64,000 bases of DNA from Emticicia sp. C21 (GTDB taxonomy: Bacteria; Bacteroidota; Bacteroidia; Cytophagales; Spirosomataceae), in NCBI RefSeq assembly GCF_003418935.1, contig NZ_QVMT01000021.1, positions 1 through 64,000 of the forward strand, written 5' to 3'. Each line of letters opens with the position of its first letter. Positions within the stretch are counted from its first letter, which is position 1. The translations under genes were made by a program, and so were the position numbers. The notes under the pieces were generated by a model. That model was not told where the DNA came from. It searched no databases and worked only from the letters and a program-made list of their open reading frames with translations. Of this stretch, positions 41,383 through 51,807 are shown one piece after another.

Positions 41383-41410
41383 TCCCCCATTTAGGGGCTA
41401 GGGGCGCTTA
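41383..41410. repeat. GC-rich CCCC/GGGG element abutting the glpF stop
   Basis: CCCCC (41384-41388) followed by TTAGGGGCTAGGGGCGCTTA ends on the stop codon of glpF. A related element ends on the sdhB stop at 59091. The short GGGG/CCCC stem may act as a 3' structure. Confidence 0.5.
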
Positions 41411-42121
41411 CACATGAAAGGCATTCATCAACAAAGCGGCCAGAACCCCTCCTATAATAGGCCCAACAATCGGAATCCAGGCATATCCCCAGTCATTCGC
41501 TCCTTTGCCCGAGATCGGTAAAAGCGCATGAGCAATACGAGGCCCTAAATCACGGGCAGGATTAATGGCATAACCCGTTGGTCCCCCCAAAGACAAACCT
41601 ATCGACCATACCAGAAAGCCGACCAATAGCGGCCCATAACCTGATTCAGGCATACTATAAAATGAAGAAGATGCTAATATTAATACAATAGTACCGATTA
41701 CTTCTGAAAGGATATTTCCGGTTGTATGACGCACGGCAGGAGCTGTAGCAAAGATACCCAATTTAGCACCTTTGTCTTCTGTGATACTCCAGTGTGGCAA
41801 ATACACCAACCAAACCAGAACAGCACCTATGAAAGAGCCGATAAGCTGCGCGGCAATGAAAGGGGCAACGTTCGACCAGTCGCCAGTTTTTACTGCCATG
41901 GCTATAGTTACAGCAGGATTAAGGTGGGCAGCAGAACTACCGAATTTTTGAGCTACGAAAATACCTGACATTACAGCAAATGCCCAGCCCGCAGTGATAG
42001 CAATCCATCCGGCATTTTCACCTTTTGAGCCTTTGAGTAATACATTGGCAACTACACCGTCGCCTAAAAGGATTAATACAGCTGTACCGATTAATTCTCC
42101 GATAAAATTAGAGGTTTCCAT
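41408..42121 (-). CDS. glpF: MIP family aquaporin/glycerol facilitator
   Basis: A 237-residue channel with six membrane helices and both pore-lining NPA half-helices: SAAHLNPAVTIAMAV and GYAINPARDLGPRIAHAL. The Asp after the second NPAR (NPARD) is typical of glycerol-conducting members, so it probably passes glycerol and small polyols. No glycerol kinase or glycerol-phosphate gene adjoins it. Confidence 0.9.
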   Translation of the reverse strand: METSNFIGELIGTAVLILLGDGVVANVLLKGSKGENAGWIAITAGWAFAVMSGIFVAQKFGSSAAHLNPAVTIAMAVKTGDWSNVAPFIAAQLIGSFIGAVLVWLVYLPHWSITEDKGAKLGIFATAPAVRHTTGNILSEVIGTIVLILASSSFYSMPESGYGPLLVGFLVWSIGLSLGGPTGYAINPARDLGPRIAHALLPISGKGANDWGYAWIPIVGPIIGGVLAALLMNAFHV

Positions 42122-42468
42122 TTAATAGGTTTTGTTGGTTTAGGTTGAAATAGGGAAGCAATTTAATTTTTTTTTGATAGAACAACTAATCCATTGGTAT
42201 TAAAGCATTAAATTTGTAGGCGATTAAACAAGCGCGCAAGTGTCAGTAAAATAAATGCCTAAGATAAACAGACATGCAAGGCTTTATTTTGTGGATTATG
42301 CATCGGTTGAATGTAGCAAATCCGTCAATAATTAAAAACGATAGATTGTAATATATAAATAATCTGTCTTTATCCACTTCATATAAATACACTTACTATA
42401 GATGTAGCTATCTTAATAAATGAAATCTCTGCCATAAGAGTATTGGCTACACTTTAAACTATAATTTT
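42122..42468. other. Gene-free divergent promoter region between glpF and purB
   Basis: 347 bases with no protein-like frame and no RNA gene that I can see. A weak DnaA-box relative (TGTGGATTA near 42290) and AT-rich sequence before purB are the only notable items. Promoters for both genes should lie here, but I cannot mark them reliably. Confidence 0.5.
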
Positions 42469-43812
42469 ATGATTTTAAATACCCTTTCTGCTATTTCTCC
42501 TGTTGATGGTCGTTACCGTAAACAAGTGGAAGACTTAGCGAAATATTTTTCAGAATTTGGCTTGATATATTACCGTGTTCGGGTAGAAATTGAATACTTT
42601 ATTGCTTTAGTTGAATTGCCAGTACCTCAATTGGCTGATTTTCAGAAATCACTCTACAAAGATTTAAGAGCTATTTACCAGAATTTTTCGGAAGAAGATG
42701 CGCTTAAAATCAAGGAAATCGAAAAAACGACTAATCACGATGTAAAAGCAGTTGAGTATTTTATTAAAGAAGCTTTTGAAAAACTAGGTATCAGCCAATA
42801 TGCCGAGTTTATTCATTTTGGTCTTACTTCACAGGATATTAATAATACAGCTATTCCGCTTTCATTAAAAGAAGCAGTTGAAGCGAATATATTACCAACT
42901 TTCGCGCAAATTTTAGAGAAACTCTATGCTTTAGCCGAACAATGGAAAGACATTTCTCTATTGGCACATACCCACGGACAACCAGCCTCACCAACCCGTT
43001 TAGGGAAAGAAATACTGGTTTTTTGTGAGCGTATCGAAAAACAGATTGAATTGTTGAAGACAATCCCATATTCAGCAAAATTTGGCGGTGCTACGGGCAA
43101 TTTTAATGCCCACCATGTAGCTTATGCTCAAACTGATTGGGTTACTTTTGGAAATACATTTGTCAATGAGCAATTAGGTTTGTATCGTAGCCAGAAAACT
43201 ACACAGGTTGAACACTATGATATGTTGGCGGCGTTGAGCGATAATATCAAACGCATCAATAATATTCTGATTGATTTCTCTCGCGATGTCTGGACATACG
43301 TATCGATGAGCTATTTCAAGCAGAAAATCAAAGCAGGCGAGATTGGTTCTTCGGCTATGCCACATAAAGTAAACCCGATTGATTTTGAAAATGCCGAAGG
43401 AAACTTAGGTGTTGCCAATGCCTTGTTCGAGCATTTTTCAGCCAAATTGCCTATCTCACGTCTGCAAAGAGACTTGACAGATTCTACGGTTTTAAGAAAT
43501 CTAGGTGTACCGGTAGCTCATACAGTTATTGCACTGAAATCGCTGCTAAAAGGATTGGATAAATTAGAGTTGAATAAAGAAGCTATCGACCACCATCTGG
43601 AAGAAAACTGGGCGGTAGTAGCAGAGGGAATCCAGACCATTTTAAGAAGAGAAGGTTTCCCGAAACCATATGAGGCGCTTAAATCTTTGACTCGTACCAA
43701 TGAGAAAATTACAGAAAAGAAAATAAAGGAGTTTATTGATACGCTCGACGTAGGCGAAAAAGTAAAATATGAGCTTCGTCGTATCACTCCATTTAATTAT
43801 ACAGGTATCTAG
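42469..43812 (+). CDS. purB: Adenylosuccinate lyase
   Basis: A 447-residue enzyme of the fumarase/aspartase superfamily that removes fumarate from SAICAR and adenylosuccinate in purine synthesis. It starts LSAISPVDGRYRKQVEDL, has the catalytic-loop signature GEIGSSAMPHKVNPIDFENAEGN (read in part) and the conserved His in AHTHGQPASPTRLG. The length is that of the short PurB branch. Standard housekeeping gene, transcribed alone and ended by a hairpin. Confidence 0.96.
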   Translation: MILNTLSAISPVDGRYRKQVEDLAKYFSEFGLIYYRVRVEIEYFIALVELPVPQLADFQKSLYKDLRAIYQNFSEEDALKIKEIEKTTNHDVKAVEYFIKEAFEKLGISQYAEFIHFGLTSQDINNTAIPLSLKEAVEANILPTFAQILEKLYALAEQWKDISLLAHTHGQPASPTRLGKEILVFCERIEKQIELLKTIPYSAKFGGATGNFNAHHVAYAQTDWVTFGNTFVNEQLGLYRSQKTTQVEHYDMLAALSDNIKRINNILIDFSRDVWTYVSMSYFKQKIKAGEIGSSAMPHKVNPIDFENAEGNLGVANALFEHFSAKLPISRLQRDLTDSTVLRNLGVPVAHTVIALKSLLKGLDKLELNKEAIDHHLEENWAVVAEGIQTILRREGFPKPYEALKSLTRTNEKITEKKIKEFIDTLDVGEKVKYELRRITPFNYTGI

Positions 43813-43850
43813 AATTTTAAGAAACAACCTCATCTTTCTTCCCTTTACCA

Positions 43851-43885
43851 GTAGCAGCATGAGTAATCGTGTTGCTACATTTTTT
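43851..43885 (+). terminator. Terminator of purB
   Basis: GTAGCAGCATG (43851-43861) pairs with CGTGTTGCTAC (43868-43878) using two wobbles, followed by ATTTTTTAT. Confidence 0.78.
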
Positions 43886-44022
43886 ATACGCGGGTTTGCT
43901 TGCAAATCAGCTAATCTATCATCATTTTTGTAGTTTGTACTACCGCCAAAGTCTAAGCCATGATACAGATAAGAAAAGTTTCTCCCAAACATCCTACTGG
44001 CAGGGCTTCATATTTTGTAAAC

Positions 44023-46968
44023 ATGAAAGTATCTACTCAACAACCATTTGAGATTGTTTATTCATTGTTCGAACACGAATATTTAGGCTTCCTGTTCGAA
44101 GCTTTTATCGTTCAACTCAATGGAAAGGGCGAACTCACGCTACTGAATCAGAATGTTTCCTCAAAAAATATCCGCGAGTTCTCCGAACGTTTAGATACCA
44201 CGGATTTCGAATTGGTAAAGCTCATTGACGCCATTCAGCAAGAAACAGTACTCAAAAAGTTTAATCAACGAAAAATAAGTACGCTGGATTTTTTCCTGAA
44301 AGTGTTTGATGCCGACAAGGGTGACAAACTTCTACAGGAAACACTTCACAGCTATATGGAGAAACATCGCTCCCAGATTTTAGAAAAACTGCTCAACAAG
44401 CAGGTATTTATCATGGGTACTGATGGTGAGCCAACCTGGAAATCGGTGAAGATGATACAGGAAGGGGCAAAGGTATTTTTTAATTTTATCCGTAACGAAG
44501 AAAACACTCACTATTTCCCAACTATTAAATGTGAGGGAGAAAGAGTACAGTTTCAATTCAAAAATGCCAGTGTCTTATGCGAAGAGCCTGCCTGGTTGCT
44601 CATTGATAATAAACTGTATCATTTTGAGAAAAACGTAGATGGTAAGAAACTACGACCATTCCTGAATAAAAATCATATCATCATTCCACGCAATATTGAG
44701 GAGACTTATTATCAGAAATTCATTGCGCCGCTTATTGCCCAGTTTGATGTATTTGCTCAGGGCTTTGAGATACGCTTCGAAAGACATACTTCAAGACCGA
44801 TTTTAACTATTGCCGAGGTAGTGAATAGTAATCAGAAAGTAATGGCAACCATGTTTGACCAAGACGAGGAAGAAAAAGAGGATAAAGAGAGCAAGATAGT
44901 TTTTGACCTGGCTTTTCAGTATGGCAATTATACATTCCGGTTTGATAGTTTTTCGGCTGAGGCATATGTGAATGTAGAAAAAAATGGTAACGACTGGATT
45001 TTCCATAAAGTAAAGCGTGATTTGGTTTATGAGCGTTATCAGATAAACCTGTTGAAAGAATGGGGATTAGACCTACGTCAAGGGCGATTATCATTTTCCA
45101 AAGCACAGGCATTCTCATGGTTGCAAAGTCATGCTACTTTGTTGGAGAATAATAATTTCGAGGTTAAACAGGAAGAAAATAGCCAGGGCCAGAAACAGTA
45201 TTTCCTGGGATATTCAGCCATTGAAATAAAGATTGAAGAAAAGAACGATTGGTTCGATATTCAGGCAAAAGTACGTTTTGGAGAATACGAAATACCTTTT
45301 CTGAAGCTCCGCAATCTGATTATGGCGAATAAACGTGAGTTTACCTTGCCTAACGGACAGATTGCGGTAATTCCGGAGGAATGGTTTACCCGTTATTCAG
45401 AGCTTTTCAGTTTTGTGGAAAACACAATCGATGACGATATTATCCTTAAAAAACATCATCTGGTTTTAGTCCAGGATTTAACCAATGAGGGTTTGGCTCA
45501 TTCTGTTATTACCAGAAAACTCGAAAAATTGAGGGACTTTGAGAAGATTAATCAATATCCTACACCACAGGGACTATTAGCCACGCTTCGTCCTTATCAA
45601 AAAGCCGGATATGATTGGCTAAGATTCTTATCTGAATACAAGTTAGGTGGGTGCCTGGCTGATGACATGGGTCTAGGAAAAACCATTCAAACACTGGCAT
45701 TTCTGCAATCACAAAAAGAGCTGGGGCTTGCTCAACATCCAAGCTTGCTGATTATGCCAACATCATTGGTTTATAACTGGCTAAAGGAGATTGAGAAATT
45801 CGTACCTGATCTGAAAACATTTGTATATACTGGTACGTATCGCGAAAAGAACACCGAGCAATTTGATAATTATGACTTGATTCTTACCTCTTATGGAATA
45901 GTCAGAATTGATATAGATTTCATTAAAGATTATCGATTCCATTACGTAATTCTGGATGAATCACAATCTATCAAAAACCCCACTTCTAATATATCAAGGG
46001 CAGTGATGCAATTGAATAGTGCCAATCGTCTGATTCTGACAGGTACGCCTTTAGAAAACAGTACAATGGATTTGTGGACACAAATGACCTTTATTAATCC
46101 GGGGCTTTTAGGTACCCAAAGTTTCTTCAAAAACGAGTTTCAGGTTCCTATTGAAAAGCATCAGGATGAAAAGCAGATTAAGCATTTATATAGCCTCATA
46201 AAACCCTTCATGCTTCGAAGACATAAATCGCAAGTGGCTACTGAACTGCCACCAAAGGTAGAGAGCGTGCATTATTGCGACATGACCGAAGAGCAGGAAA
46301 AAACCTACGAGGAAGCCAAATCTTATTATCGCAATATCATTTTAGAACAGATAGAACAAGATGGTTTGGCTAAATCACAGATGGTGGTATTACAGGGTTT
46401 AACTAAACTCCGCCAATTGGCTAATAATCCTGTGATGATTGATGAAGGCTATAAAGGAAATTCAGGTAAAGATGAAGAGGTTTTCCAGAAATTAGAGACA
46501 ATTATTGAAGAAGATCACAAGGTGCTGGTTTTTAGCCAATTTGTGAAGCACTTGGCTATTTTCAGACATTATCTGGATGAAAACAATATTCCTTACTGCT
46601 ATCTGGATGGTTCAACCATTAACAGACAAGAACAGGTTGACCGTTTTCAGAATGACAAAAGCATTAAAATATTCCTGATTTCACTAAAAGCCGGAGGGCT
46701 AGGCCTTAACCTGACAGCCGCAGAATATGTTTTCTTATTAGACCCGTGGTGGAATCCGGCAATTGAAGCGCAAGCGGTGGACAGAGCCCATAGAATAGGT
46801 CAGCAGAATACAGTTTTCACCTATAAGTTTATCACCCGTAATTCGGTAGAAGAAAAGATTCTGGCCTTGCAGCAAAACAAACGGAAGCTATTCGATAACC
46901 TGATTACTACTGAGGAGACCTTTGTAAAATCGTTGTCGAAAGAGGATATTATTAAATTGTTGGAGTAG
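44023..46968 (+). CDS. SNF2/Rad54-type DEAD-like helicase (HepA family)
   Basis: A 981-residue ATPase. The roughly 500-residue N-terminal region has no motif I know. The SNF2 ATPase follows: Walker A in LADDMGLGKTIQTLAF (near 545), DEAH-type box DESQ (645-648), RLILTGTPLEN, then the helicase C domain with VLVFSQFVKHLAIF, GLGLNLTAAEYVFLLDPWWNP (in part) and AVDRAHRIGQ. It translocates on duplex DNA and remodels protein-DNA complexes; targets unknown. The ATG at 44023 is preferred over one 63 bases upstream because the upstream extension is not family-like. Confidence 0.9.
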   Translation: MKVSTQQPFEIVYSLFEHEYLGFLFEAFIVQLNGKGELTLLNQNVSSKNIREFSERLDTTDFELVKLIDAIQQETVLKKFNQRKISTLDFFLKVFDADKGDKLLQETLHSYMEKHRSQILEKLLNKQVFIMGTDGEPTWKSVKMIQEGAKVFFNFIRNEENTHYFPTIKCEGERVQFQFKNASVLCEEPAWLLIDNKLYHFEKNVDGKKLRPFLNKNHIIIPRNIEETYYQKFIAPLIAQFDVFAQGFEIRFERHTSRPILTIAEVVNSNQKVMATMFDQDEEEKEDKESKIVFDLAFQYGNYTFRFDSFSAEAYVNVEKNGNDWIFHKVKRDLVYERYQINLLKEWGLDLRQGRLSFSKAQAFSWLQSHATLLENNNFEVKQEENSQGQKQYFLGYSAIEIKIEEKNDWFDIQAKVRFGEYEIPFLKLRNLIMANKREFTLPNGQIAVIPEEWFTRYSELFSFVENTIDDDIILKKHHLVLVQDLTNEGLAHSVITRKLEKLRDFEKINQYPTPQGLLATLRPYQKAGYDWLRFLSEYKLGGCLADDMGLGKTIQTLAFLQSQKELGLAQHPSLLIMPTSLVYNWLKEIEKFVPDLKTFVYTGTYREKNTEQFDNYDLILTSYGIVRIDIDFIKDYRFHYVILDESQSIKNPTSNISRAVMQLNSANRLILTGTPLENSTMDLWTQMTFINPGLLGTQSFFKNEFQVPIEKHQDEKQIKHLYSLIKPFMLRRHKSQVATELPPKVESVHYCDMTEEQEKTYEEAKSYYRNIILEQIEQDGLAKSQMVVLQGLTKLRQLANNPVMIDEGYKGNSGKDEEVFQKLETIIEEDHKVLVFSQFVKHLAIFRHYLDENNIPYCYLDGSTINRQEQVDRFQNDKSIKIFLISLKAGGLGLNLTAAEYVFLLDPWWNPAIEAQAVDRAHRIGQQNTVFTYKFITRNSVEEKILALQQNKRKLFDNLITTEETFVKSLSKEDIIKLLE

Positions 46969-47024
46969 AATAGTTTTTGAATAGAGTAAAAAAATAACTA
47001 TTTTCGATTCATAAATCTACAGGT

Positions 47025-47636
47025 ATGGTTAGTATAGAAAAGAATCCGAAGAGGGCTAAAGCCAAACATATACCAGAAAGTCTTATTTATGAGATAATAG
47101 ACGGGAAGCCTTTTTATTACGAAGGTTATAAAGATGTTTTGTCCAATAAAAAAACTGTTGAAGAAATCATGGGTGCAAGTGGCTTACAATCGTATATTAT
47201 TTATTATCTATTGAAAGTATTGTATGCCAAGTTAGACAGTATTAAGTATATTTTCCTAACTAATGAAATAGGCACGCACTTAGATACTAATAACAATCTA
47301 TCTGGCGATATTTATATTTATGAAAAATCAAAACTTCCTCCTGAGAAAATCAATATTCATTATGTAAAGGTAGCTCCTAAAATAGCTATAGAAATAGATA
47401 TTCGAGTAGATTTATCTGATGAAAAGGATTTCGGCTATGTTTTCACAAAGACCCATAAATTACTTGATTTTGGTGTAGAAAAAGTATTCTGGATTTTTAC
47501 TAAACATCAAAAAGTAATGATAGCCATGAAAGACCAGGATTGGATTACTAAGGACTGGAATCAGGAAATTGAACTATTTGATAATGAATTTTTTAATATA
47601 GGTCAGTTCCTTGCTGACGAGGGTGTAAAACCTTAA
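47025..47636 (+). CDS. Uma2 family putative endonuclease (DUF820)
   Basis: A 203-residue protein resembling the Uma2 family: LSGDIYIYEKSKLP (the PD-like Asp position), VAPKIAIEIDIRVD (the Glu-containing strand of the PD-(D/E)XK core), then FTKTHKLLDFGVEKVFWIFTKHQKVMI (read in part), the family-typical K..YL..GV..VW pattern. The typical family length is 180-200. Function is not established; nuclease activity is only predicted. Single gene between the helicase and a dehydrogenase gene, with similar spacing on both sides. Confidence 0.75.
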   Translation: MVSIEKNPKRAKAKHIPESLIYEIIDGKPFYYEGYKDVLSNKKTVEEIMGASGLQSYIIYYLLKVLYAKLDSIKYIFLTNEIGTHLDTNNNLSGDIYIYEKSKLPPEKINIHYVKVAPKIAIEIDIRVDLSDEKDFGYVFTKTHKLLDFGVEKVFWIFTKHQKVMIAMKDQDWITKDWNQEIELFDNEFFNIGQFLADEGVKP

Positions 47637-47663
47637 TACTTCATCAACCTTACAACAAACCTA

Positions 47664-48617
47664 ATGAAAATCGTTTACCTCGACGCCTACACGGTCAATT
47701 CCCTCGGAGATTTAGATTTATCTATACTCAATACTTTAGGCGATGTAACCCTTTATGACCGCACACCTAAAGACCAGATTATTGAACTTGCCAAAGACGC
47801 AGAAGTCATATTAACCAATAAATGCCAGCTAAATCGTGAAATTATCAGCCAGTTACCTAATCTGAAATATATTGGTGTGACGGCTACAGGCTATAATATT
47901 ATTGATGTGGCCGCAGCTAAAGAACATGGGGTAATTGTTACCAATGTAAAAGGTTATAGCTCGGCATCCGTTGCACAATTGACTTTTTCTTTGCTATTAA
48001 GCTTCACTAATAGAGTAGCGGAGCATGCTGAAAACATTGACAAAACTTGGCCTTCTTCTGCTGACTGGTGTTTCTATTTAAATCCTCTGGTTGAATTAGA
48101 AGGGAAGACCTTAGGCATTATTGGGTTTGGGGATATTGGTAAAAAAGTAGCAAATATTGGCTTAGGCTTTGGTATGAAAATTCTCGCCAATAAAAGAGAC
48201 CTGACTAGTGGTGGCATGGAAGGGGTAGAACTATGCGAAATAGAAAAAGTGCTGAAAGAAAGTGATTTTGTAAGCCTGCATTGTCCTCTGACTGCCGATA
48301 ATCAGGGATTTATCAATAAAGATTCTTTGGCATTAATGAAATCTTCGGCAATTCTAATCAATACTTCCCGTGGTGGTTTACTCAATGAATTCGATTTAGC
48401 AAATGCCTTAAATGCAGGTAAAATTGCAGGTGCAGGCTTAGATGTACTTTCTGCCGAACCTCCGGCGCAGGATAATCCGCTATTGACTGCCAAAAACTGT
48501 ATCATTACCCCGCATATTGCCTGGGCAGGTGTAGAAGCCCGGAAATTGTTGCTGAAAGGTACAATTGAGAACATCAAAGCCTATCAGAATGGCTCACCTA
48601 TCAATGTAGTTTCTTAA
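47664..48617 (+). CDS. D-2-hydroxyacid dehydrogenase (glycerate dehydrogenase-like)
   Basis: A 317-residue NAD(P)-dependent enzyme. Catalytic-domain residues are in GVTATGYNIIDVAAAKEHG; the nucleotide site is GKTLGIIGFGDIGKKVANIG; the catalytic Arg, Glu and His are expected in INTSRGGLLNE, GAGLDVLSAEPP and ITPHIAWAG. Best match is the glycerate/hydroxypyruvate reductase branch, but the substrate cannot be fixed from sequence. Confidence 0.85.
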   Translation: MKIVYLDAYTVNSLGDLDLSILNTLGDVTLYDRTPKDQIIELAKDAEVILTNKCQLNREIISQLPNLKYIGVTATGYNIIDVAAAKEHGVIVTNVKGYSSASVAQLTFSLLLSFTNRVAEHAENIDKTWPSSADWCFYLNPLVELEGKTLGIIGFGDIGKKVANIGLGFGMKILANKRDLTSGGMEGVELCEIEKVLKESDFVSLHCPLTADNQGFINKDSLALMKSSAILINTSRGGLLNEFDLANALNAGKIAGAGLDVLSAEPPAQDNPLLTAKNCIITPHIAWAGVEARKLLLKGTIENIKAYQNGSPINVVS

Positions 48618-48692
48618 TATTTCACACAGAACTGCAACTTTTTCACCTGTACTCATGTAATAAGAAGTACTATCCGTATTATTAATTTTTTT

Positions 48693-51005
48693 ATGAAAAA
48701 ACTTTACGCTACCATAGGAGCCATCCTATGCGTAATGAGTAACCTATTAGCGCAAGACAACAAAATCTCAAACGAAGAAAAGTACAGTATCCACATTAAA
48801 AAATCCGCCGTTCCAATCAAACTGGATGGTCTTTTAGAAGAAGAAATCTGGAAGACTGCCGATATTGCCAAAGATTTTTTTCTTAATCGTCCTTATGATT
48901 CTTCCTTTGCCCAATTACAGACTGAGGTTCGCGTAGCCTTTGATAATAATTTTTTGTATGTAGGGGCTATCTGCTACCAACCCCGTAGTACTTACACCAT
49001 TGCTTCGCTAAAACGGGATTTTGAGCCAGGCACAAGCGATGTGTTTGTAGTAAACATAGATACATTCAAAGACCGCCTGAATGCTTTTCAGTTTGTGACT
49101 AATCCTTATGGTGTGCAACGGGAGGGGTTGATTTTTAATGGTGGAGAAATCTCCAATTATTGGGATAATAAGTGGTATTCACAGGTACGTAACTATAATG
49201 ATTATTGGGTAGTCGAAATGGCGATTCCTTTTAAAACTATTCGTTACAAAGTAGCTGAAGACCAGAATACTTGGCGGGTAAACTTTACCAGAAATGTATT
49301 AAAAAGAAACGAGCAATCGAGTTGGAGTCCTGTACCTCGTAATTTCCCACCAAGCAATCTAGCTTTTACAGGCTTAATGATTTGGGATGAGAGCCCTCCA
49401 AAGCCTGGTGCTAACGTCTCATTAATCCCTTATGTTTCATTAGCTGCTCAAAAGGATTTCCCGAGAAATGAGGAGGATTTAAAACCTTTGGGTACTACCT
49501 CTGATTACCCTAAAGGTATTGGTTTAGATGCCAAGGTAGCCGTTACTCCATCTCTGAATCTGGACTTAACAGTCAACCCTGATTTTTCACAGGTTGAGGT
49601 AGATAAGCAGGTGACTAACTTGAGCCGTTTTGAATTGTTTTTCCCCGAAAGACGTCAGTTTTTTTTAGAAAACAATGACCTCTTTGGTACTTTTGGTTTC
49701 CCTGATACTCGCCCTTTTTTCTCTCGCCGGATTGGCATTACCCGTAATCCTAACACAGGTTTAAATCAGCAGGTTCCTATATTGGCAGGTGCCCGTTTAA
49801 GTGGGAAACTGAATGATAAGTGGCGCATTGGCTTAATGAATATGCAAACCAGAAAAGTGAATTTTGGGAATGATGCTTATTTACCAGCGGCTAATTATTC
49901 AGTAGCTACACTTCAAAGAAAGATATTCACCCGCTCAACTATAGGAGGTATTTTTACCAATAAGGAAAACCTTTTTGGAAATTTAAGTGAACAACAAACA
50001 CAGAACTATCGTAAGTACAATAGGGTAGGCGGATTGGAGTTTAACTATTATTCAAAAGATAGTCGTTTCGAGGTTGAAACGTATTATCACCAGTCTTTCT
50101 CGCCAGATGGGAAAAAGGATGCCGGAAGTGCCGCTCATTTTATGGGCTATAAGCACCCGAATATTGAACTGAATTTTGGCGTACAACGCATCGGAGAAAA
50201 CTATCGGGCTGATATTGGGTTTGTACCGCGTACAGGCATCTGGCAATTGTATCGACCTGCTACTTTCATATTAAATCCAAAATCTGCATCTATTGCGAAG
50301 TATATTAACGCCTATGGTATTGGTACAGAGGGAAGCGACGTATTTGATTTGAAAGGAAAACGATTAGATAGCGAGTCGAATATCTTTATATTTGCTAACA
50401 GTCCCGCAGGGGATGAAGCCTATATTGCCTATAGCTGGAGTTTCACACACCTGTTCGCCAGTTTCGACCCTACCAATGCCAGCGATAATCCGAATCCTGA
50501 TACCTATAAGAATGTAGTTGAACTGCCCGTCGGCGACTACCGCTCTAGATTCTTTAATATAGGTTATGAGAGTAGTCAGCGAAATAGTCTGACAGGCACT
50601 TTTGATTTTAGCACCGGAAAATACTTTAATGGCAAAGCCAGTATATGGGAGAGCAGCATTGCCTATCGTTTTCAGCCTTATGGCATTTTTACGCTCGATT
50701 GTAATTATACTAAAATTAACCTGCCTGCACCCTATAATAGTGTGCAATACTGGTTATTAGGTCCACGAGCTGAATTGACAGTATCAAAAAGCCTGTTTTT
50801 CAGTACATTCTTCCAGTATAATACACAGACCAATAATATTAATATCAACTCACGCCTGCAATGGAGATTCCGTCCGGTAAGTGATGTATTCCTGGTTTAT
50901 ACGGATAATTATTTTGCCGAAAATATTACCAGCTACTACGTAAATGCCTGGGCGCCTAAGAACAGAGCCTTGATTTTAAAAATGACTTATTGGCTGAATA
51001 TTTAG
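48693..51005 (+). CDS. DUF5916 domain protein with N-terminal CBM9-like domain
   Basis: A 770-residue exported protein (signal peptide MKKLYATIGAILCVMSNLLAQ). Residues about 30-220 form a carbohydrate-binding family 9-like sandwich (AVPIKLDGLLEEEIWKTADIA and VRVAFDNNFLYVGAICYQ), followed by the long DUF5916 part with FPERRQFFLENNDLFGTF and many alternating amphipathic strands ending in aromatic LKMTYWLNI, which suggests an outer-membrane barrel. Widespread in Bacteroidota; the function is unknown, with a role at the outer surface likely. Confidence 0.88.
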   Translation: MKKLYATIGAILCVMSNLLAQDNKISNEEKYSIHIKKSAVPIKLDGLLEEEIWKTADIAKDFFLNRPYDSSFAQLQTEVRVAFDNNFLYVGAICYQPRSTYTIASLKRDFEPGTSDVFVVNIDTFKDRLNAFQFVTNPYGVQREGLIFNGGEISNYWDNKWYSQVRNYNDYWVVEMAIPFKTIRYKVAEDQNTWRVNFTRNVLKRNEQSSWSPVPRNFPPSNLAFTGLMIWDESPPKPGANVSLIPYVSLAAQKDFPRNEEDLKPLGTTSDYPKGIGLDAKVAVTPSLNLDLTVNPDFSQVEVDKQVTNLSRFELFFPERRQFFLENNDLFGTFGFPDTRPFFSRRIGITRNPNTGLNQQVPILAGARLSGKLNDKWRIGLMNMQTRKVNFGNDAYLPAANYSVATLQRKIFTRSTIGGIFTNKENLFGNLSEQQTQNYRKYNRVGGLEFNYYSKDSRFEVETYYHQSFSPDGKKDAGSAAHFMGYKHPNIELNFGVQRIGENYRADIGFVPRTGIWQLYRPATFILNPKSASIAKYINAYGIGTEGSDVFDLKGKRLDSESNIFIFANSPAGDEAYIAYSWSFTHLFASFDPTNASDNPNPDTYKNVVELPVGDYRSRFFNIGYESSQRNSLTGTFDFSTGKYFNGKASIWESSIAYRFQPYGIFTLDCNYTKINLPAPYNSVQYWLLGPRAELTVSKSLFFSTFFQYNTQTNNININSRLQWRFRPVSDVFLVYTDNYFAENITSYYVNAWAPKNRALILKMTYWLNI

Positions 51006-51157
51006 ACAGCTTATAAAACTCGCGATTTTGGTAGTCCGCATTTTTTAAATTCTTATCAGCATAGGGGTAAGACCATTTTTGTTTGTCTTTGTTAAAAATC
51101 TATATGTATGCAACCTTTGTGTATGTAAGTGCATCATTAACAAAAATGAACAATACT

Positions 51158-51679
51158 ATGAAACGTAACGCCTTTGCCATTCTTGTTTTGTTTTGCATGC
51201 TTTTCGTTACCGAAACCAACGCGCAACGCCGTGGATACAGGTATCGATACGTTCCGCCTCGACCTTATGTACGAGTTATGCCGCGTGTCATTGTTCCACG
51301 CATTATTGTACCACCGCCAGTCATTGGTTTTTCATGGGGTTATCGTCCAAGAGTATATGTAGTACCGCCTCCAATTATTATTGGTGGAGGAATGGGCTGG
51401 CGTCATTATCACCGCCGGGGATACGATTGTAATGACCGTTGCCACCGTTGGAGCGATGATAACTATTATCGCGATAGAGACCGCAGATACTACGACGACA
51501 GAAGATACAGAGGTGAGTATGATACTAGAGACAGAAGATATGATGACGAGGATAGAAACCGTCGGTATAATGACAATGACCGCTATTATAATAATAATTT
51601 AAAAGATAAGCAGCAGCCGACCCCGAAGACGTATAATACTGATGAGGATTCGTACGAAGAAGAAACAGATACTGTTTAA
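51158..51679 (+). CDS. Secreted Arg/Tyr/Asp-rich protein of unknown function
   Basis: A 173-residue exported protein. The signal peptide is MKRNAFAILVLFCMLFVTETNA. The mature part begins with a Pro/Arg/Val-rich segment (PRPYVRVMPRVIVPRIIVPPP) and continues into low-complexity Arg/Tyr/Asp (RYYDDRRYRGEYDTRDRRY and similar). No family recognised. An in-frame ATG at 51146 adds four residues and a TTG farther up is possible. The low-complexity DNA creates long false frames on other reading phases. Confidence 0.7.
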   Translation: MKRNAFAILVLFCMLFVTETNAQRRGYRYRYVPPRPYVRVMPRVIVPRIIVPPPVIGFSWGYRPRVYVVPPPIIIGGGMGWRHYHRRGYDCNDRCHRWSDDNYYRDRDRRYYDDRRYRGEYDTRDRRYDDEDRNRRYNDNDRYYNNNLKDKQQPTPKTYNTDEDSYEEETDTV

Positions 51680-51701
51680 TTTAAATAAATGAGAGTGTAC
51701 C

Positions 51702-51736
51702 AAAAGGGTAGGAAAGTATTTCTCTGCCCTTTTTTA
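51702..51736 (+). terminator. Terminator of the Arg/Tyr-rich protein gene
   Basis: AAAAGGGTAG pairs with CTGCCCTTTT (one G-T wobble) in 51702-51733, followed by T residues. Confidence 0.75.
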
Positions 51737-51807
51737 ATGCCTGAACTGGGAAGATAAATTTTAAAAAATCAATTTTTTTCTCTTATTTGTACAAGTCTAA
51801 TTGAGGA

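Noticed and set aside
43642-43992. A minus-strand open frame overlapping the end of purB
   Set aside because: It runs through the purB coding strand and the terminator hairpin and has no protein-like features.
51174-51602. Open frames in other phases across the Arg/Tyr-rich protein
   Set aside because: Low-complexity DNA gives open frames by chance; only the frame with a good signal peptide is kept.
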